In this document: positions 5,007-5,018 of the stretch, one piece after another
How the letters are laid out: the number at the start of each line of letters is the position of its first letter
Position numbering within the stretch: position 1 is the first letter of the stretch
NCBI GenBank assembly: GCA_022712075.1
Contig: JALAHE010000123.1
Location: 1 to 5,018, forward strand
DNA: 5,018 nt
Source of the DNA: Galactobacter sp.
GTDB lineage: Bacteria > Actinomycetota > Actinomycetes > Actinomycetales > Micrococcaceae
Reading direction: 5' to 3'
Translations under genes and position numbers: made by a program
The notes under the pieces: generated by a model
Told to the model about the DNA's origin: nothing
The model's input: only the letters and a program-made list of their open reading frames with translations
The model's database searches: none

Positions 5007-5018
5007 AAAGCCGGGCCC

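Noticed and set aside
1..5018. tRNA, rRNA, CRISPR, insertion sequence or phage features
   Set aside because: I found no tRNA-like fold, no regularly spaced repeats, no transposase or integrase segments and no att-like duplications.

Overview
The window is a GC-rich piece of a bacterial chromosome with strong G/C preference at third codon positions. It carries the conserved actinobacterial translation and lipid housekeeping cluster rpsB - tsf - pyrH - frr - cdsA, followed by a small DivIVA-domain repeat protein. All genes are on the + strand. The gene order, the acidic Ala/Glu-rich tail of S2, the UMP kinase motif with GLPYFSTDT, and the DivIVA-repeat protein next to cdsA all point to Actinomycetota. 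Micrococcales is my best guess, but the genus cannot be read from the sequence.

Layout: 1-729 is rpsB without its 5' end. 730-851 is a gap with an imperfect hairpin that may attenuate read-through. 852-1691 is tsf. 1692-1906 holds a strong intrinsic terminator and then a 9-bp inverted repeat and a 10-bp palindrome ahead of pyrH. 1907-2629 is pyrH. 2630-2748 is a structured leader with two hairpins and a possible -10 box. 2749-3306 is frr. It overlaps cdsA (3306-4262) by one base, and cdsA has a long palindrome inside its first 20 codons. 4263-4355 is a short gap with a possible -10 box. 4356-4946 encodes the DivIVA-repeat protein. A GC-rich terminator-like hairpin closes the window.

Together these genes make ribosomal protein S2, recharge EF-Tu (EF-Ts), make UDP for RNA, sugar and wall precursors (UMP kinase), recycle ribosomes (RRF) and make CDP-diacylglycerol for phospholipids (CdsA). 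The last protein is probably a membrane- or pole-associated factor of unknown role. The terminator after tsf suggests rpsB-tsf is one transcription unit and pyrH onward has its own start. frr and cdsA look translationally coupled.

This is mostly an ordinary housekeeping region, and I see no clear undescribed system. The points most worth a second look are the palindrome embedded in frame in cdsA, the DivIVA-repeat protein with its duplicated module, and the structured leader of frr.
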